Positions 62,373 to 64,000 of a stretch of 64,000 nt of DNA are shown here, in pieces. The stretch comes from Methylobacterium cerastii (GTDB lineage: Bacteria; Pseudomonadota; Alphaproteobacteria; Rhizobiales; Beijerinckiaceae): contig NZ_BPQG01000004.1 in NCBI RefSeq assembly GCF_022179125.1, forward strand, positions 181,332 to 245,331, given 5' to 3'. The number at the start of each line of letters is the position of its first letter. Positions within the stretch are counted from its first letter, which is position 1. The position numbers and the translations under genes were made by a program. The notes under the pieces are model-generated. The model did not search any database. It saw only the letters and a list, made by a program, of their open reading frames with translations, and had not been told where the DNA came from.

Positions 62373-64000
62373 CTACCGCGGCGGCGGAGCCGCGGCGCCC
62401 GCGTTGCCCTGCTGCAGCAGCGGGGTGATGCGGCGGACCGTGACGCGGCGGTTTTCGCGGGAGGCGCTCTGCGTGTTCACCTTCAGGTACTGCTCGCCGT
62501 AGCCCTGCGTCGTCAGGTTCTCCGGCGGCACCTGGAAGTTCTGCGTCAGCACCGTGGCGACCGATTGCGCCCGGCGGTCCGACAGCGACAGGTTGTCGAC
62601 GTCGGCGCCGACCGCGTCGGTGTAGCCCTCGATCAGGAAGACCTCCTGCGGGTTGGCGCGGATCGCCTGGTTGATCGCCGCCGCGATGGTGGAGAGCCGG
62701 GCCGCCTGGTCGGGGGTGACCGTGAACGACGCGGTGTCGAAGTTGATCGTGTCGATGTCGACGCTGCGCATGCGGGCGCGCAGCTGCGGGCTGTAGCGGA
62801 CCTGGTCGAGGGTGTAGCGCCGGTCGATCGCCACCACCGGCGGGGCCGACAGGGCCTCGTAGACGGCGCGCTCGTCGGACGCGCCGTAATCCACCACGTA
62901 GCGCTCGCGCGGGATGCGGATGTCGGGCGGCGGCAGGTCGACCACGTCCTCGTAGATCGGGCGCGGGGCGCCGCCGTAGCTGTTGTCGATCAGCACGACC
63001 TCCCGGCCGTCGCGGAAGCGGCGGGAGCGGCGCAGCATACGGCCGTCGTCGTCGATCACCGTCACGATCTGCTCGCCGCCGGGGCGATCGAGGTAGGTGT
63101 AGGTTTCCGGCCCTCGGCGCTCGCTGCGGTAGCCGCGCCCGCCGATGTCGCGGAAGCGCTCGTTCTCGTCGTGGCGGATGAAGTAGTTGTCGCGGTCGCG
63201 CACGATGATGCGGCCGGGCTCGCGGATGTAGGTCCGCCCGTCCTCGTTGAACTCGCGGCGGTCGCGGCGCACGCGGTCGTAGTCGCGCACCTCCTCGTCA
63301 TCCGTGTTGAAGCCGCCGGAGATGTAGCCGGGGCGCCCGGGCCGGTTGAAGCCGCCGCGGTCGTCGACGCGTCCCGTCGGGACGCCGCGCGGGTCGTAGC
63401 CCGGCTGCGTGTCGGAGCCGCGAAGCCCCGGCTGGCCGGGGCTCGGCTGGCCGGGAAGGCCCTGCCCGGGATTCACTTGCCCCGGATTGCCTTGTCCCGG
63501 ATTGCCTTGGCCGGGGGCGAACTGGCCCGCGCCCGGCGGTTGCACCGGCCGACCGGGCACGCCCGGGGCGGCGTTCGGCGCCACGGCCGGATCGCCGGGG
63601 CGGCCGGGCGGCGTGCCCGGTGCAGCGCCCGGCGGCGTCGCCGGCGGCGCCACGCGATCCTGTGCGCCGCCTTCACCCGGACGTTCACCTGGGGGCTGGA
63701 CCGGACGGCCGGGAACGCCGGGCCGCGCGTTCGGCGCGACGGCGCCAGGCTGGCCGGGCGGCGTGCCGGGCGCAGCGCCCGGTGGCGTCACCGGGGGCGC
63801 GGCACGATCCTGTGCGCCGCCCTCGGCCGGGCGTGCGCCCGGGGGCTGCACCGGCCGGCCGGGAACGCCGGGTGCCGCGTTGGGCGCGGCGCGCTCGCCG
63901 GCATTGGGCTGCGCGGCGGGCGGCGTCGGCGCGCCGGGGGGCGGGGCCGCGGGCCGGCCCGGCTCGGTGCCGGGCCGCGCGCCCGGCGGGGTGCGGGGCG
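62373..64000 (-). CDS. OmpA-family protein with proline-rich repeat region (N-terminus outside window)
   Basis: At least 542 codons, running off the right edge. The C-terminal ~120 residues are an OmpA-like peptidoglycan-binding domain (FLIEGYTDAVGADVDNLSLS, DRRAQSVATVL, TQGYGEQYLKVNTQ). The middle (~170 residues) is rich in Arg/Asp/Tyr and forms a DUF-like beta region (RTYIREPGRIIVRDRDNYFI). The visible N-terminal part is Pro/Gly-rich with a ~46-residue tandem repeat (unit core APGVPGRPVQPPG, EGGAQDR, TPPGAAPGTPPG) seen about 2.5 times from ~63530 to the edge. It is likely exported, reaching from the membrane into the cell wall. The signal sequence is not in the window. Confidence 0.88.
   Translation of the reverse strand, partial: PRTPPGARPGTEPGRPAAPPPGAPTPPAAQPNAGERAAPNAAPGVPGRPVQPPGARPAEGGAQDRAAPPVTPPGAAPGTPPGQPGAVAPNARPGVPGRPVQPPGERPGEGGAQDRVAPPATPPGAAPGTPPGRPGDPAVAPNAAPGVPGRPVQPPGAGQFAPGQGNPGQGNPGQVNPGQGLPGQPSPGQPGLRGSDTQPGYDPRGVPTGRVDDRGGFNRPGRPGYISGGFNTDDEEVRDYDRVRRDRREFNEDGRTYIREPGRIIVRDRDNYFIRHDENERFRDIGGRGYRSERRGPETYTYLDRPGGEQIVTVIDDDGRMLRRSRRFRDGREVVLIDNSYGGAPRPIYEDVVDLPPPDIRIPRERYVVDYGASDERAVYEALSAPPVVAIDRRYTLDQVRYSPQLRARMRSVDIDTINFDTASFTVTPDQAARLSTIAAAINQAIRANPQEVFLIEGYTDAVGADVDNLSLSDRRAQSVATVLTQNFQVPPENLTTQGYGEQYLKVNTQSASRENRRVTVRRITPLLQQGNAGAAAPPPR

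Overview
The window looks like chromosomal DNA from a high-GC alphaproteobacterium of the Hyphomicrobiales, most likely Methylobacterium or a close relative. That assignment is an inference from very high GC, the gap-pgk-fba cluster, cobST-type cobaltochelatase, carD/fdxA/rpoH, DUF3108-rpmB, an aldehyde dehydrogenase next to DUF779, a LOV histidine kinase, and dense palindromic intergenic repeats. I found no tRNA, rRNA, CRISPR array, prophage or intact insertion sequence. The window cuts a gene at each end: glgX on the left and a proline-rich OmpA-family protein on the right.

Layout. 1-8.5 kb: end of glgX, a single-domain response regulator, an AI-2E-family permease with an extra C-terminal domain, a LOV-kinase-receiver photosensor, a small basic protein, and an aldehyde dehydrogenase with its DUF779 partner. 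8.7-14.7 kb (minus strand): gap, a membrane/coiled-coil protein, pgk, fba, a ThiE-like protein and a Sel1-repeat lipid/periplasm-directed protein. 15.1-17.3 kb: a DUF4164 protein, zapA and a secreted Yellow/MRJP-like protein. 17.5-25.3 kb (minus strand): DUF3108 protein, small secreted protein, SUV3-like RNA helicase, S4 protein, fdxA, carD and rpoH, followed divergently by rpmB and a TraX-like gene. 26.9-30.3 kb: cobS-DUF29-cobT. 30.6-33.3 kb: a J-domain protein, bolA, arfB and a DUF1275 protein.

33.4-38 kb: a TPR-methyltransferase, then a tightly overlapping MBL exonuclease / ATP-dependent DNA ligase / YjbQ operon. 38-40 kb: a PrpF-like isomerase and a wrecked RelB-YafQ toxin-antitoxin locus. 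40-46.3 kb: a three-component heavy-metal-type RND efflux system, divergent from a CobW-family GTPase. 47.9-49 kb: a nonsense-interrupted small gene and an intact higBA module. 49.2-53.8 kb: an O-antigen-ligase-like membrane protein translationally coupled to a large GAF/PAS hybrid kinase. 54-64 kb: two small overlapping genes, a type II NADH dehydrogenase, a zeta-class glutathione transferase, the dgcN-dgcA D-glutamate pair, a methyltransferase, an MFS exporter, and the OmpA-family protein.

The most unusual signal lies in the repeats rather than in any single gene. At least five families of palindromic repeats are dispersed through the window. One short family is found between genes and also as in-frame inserts inside two coding regions (the methyltransferase near 34.0 kb and the DNA ligase near 36.06 kb). 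A second, about 104 bp long, with inverted ends and flanking TA dinucleotides, sits exactly between a RelB-type antitoxin and its YafQ-type toxin. Removing it on paper restores an overlapping TAA stop and TTG start. All functions are read from sequence motifs and gene order; no database search was run.
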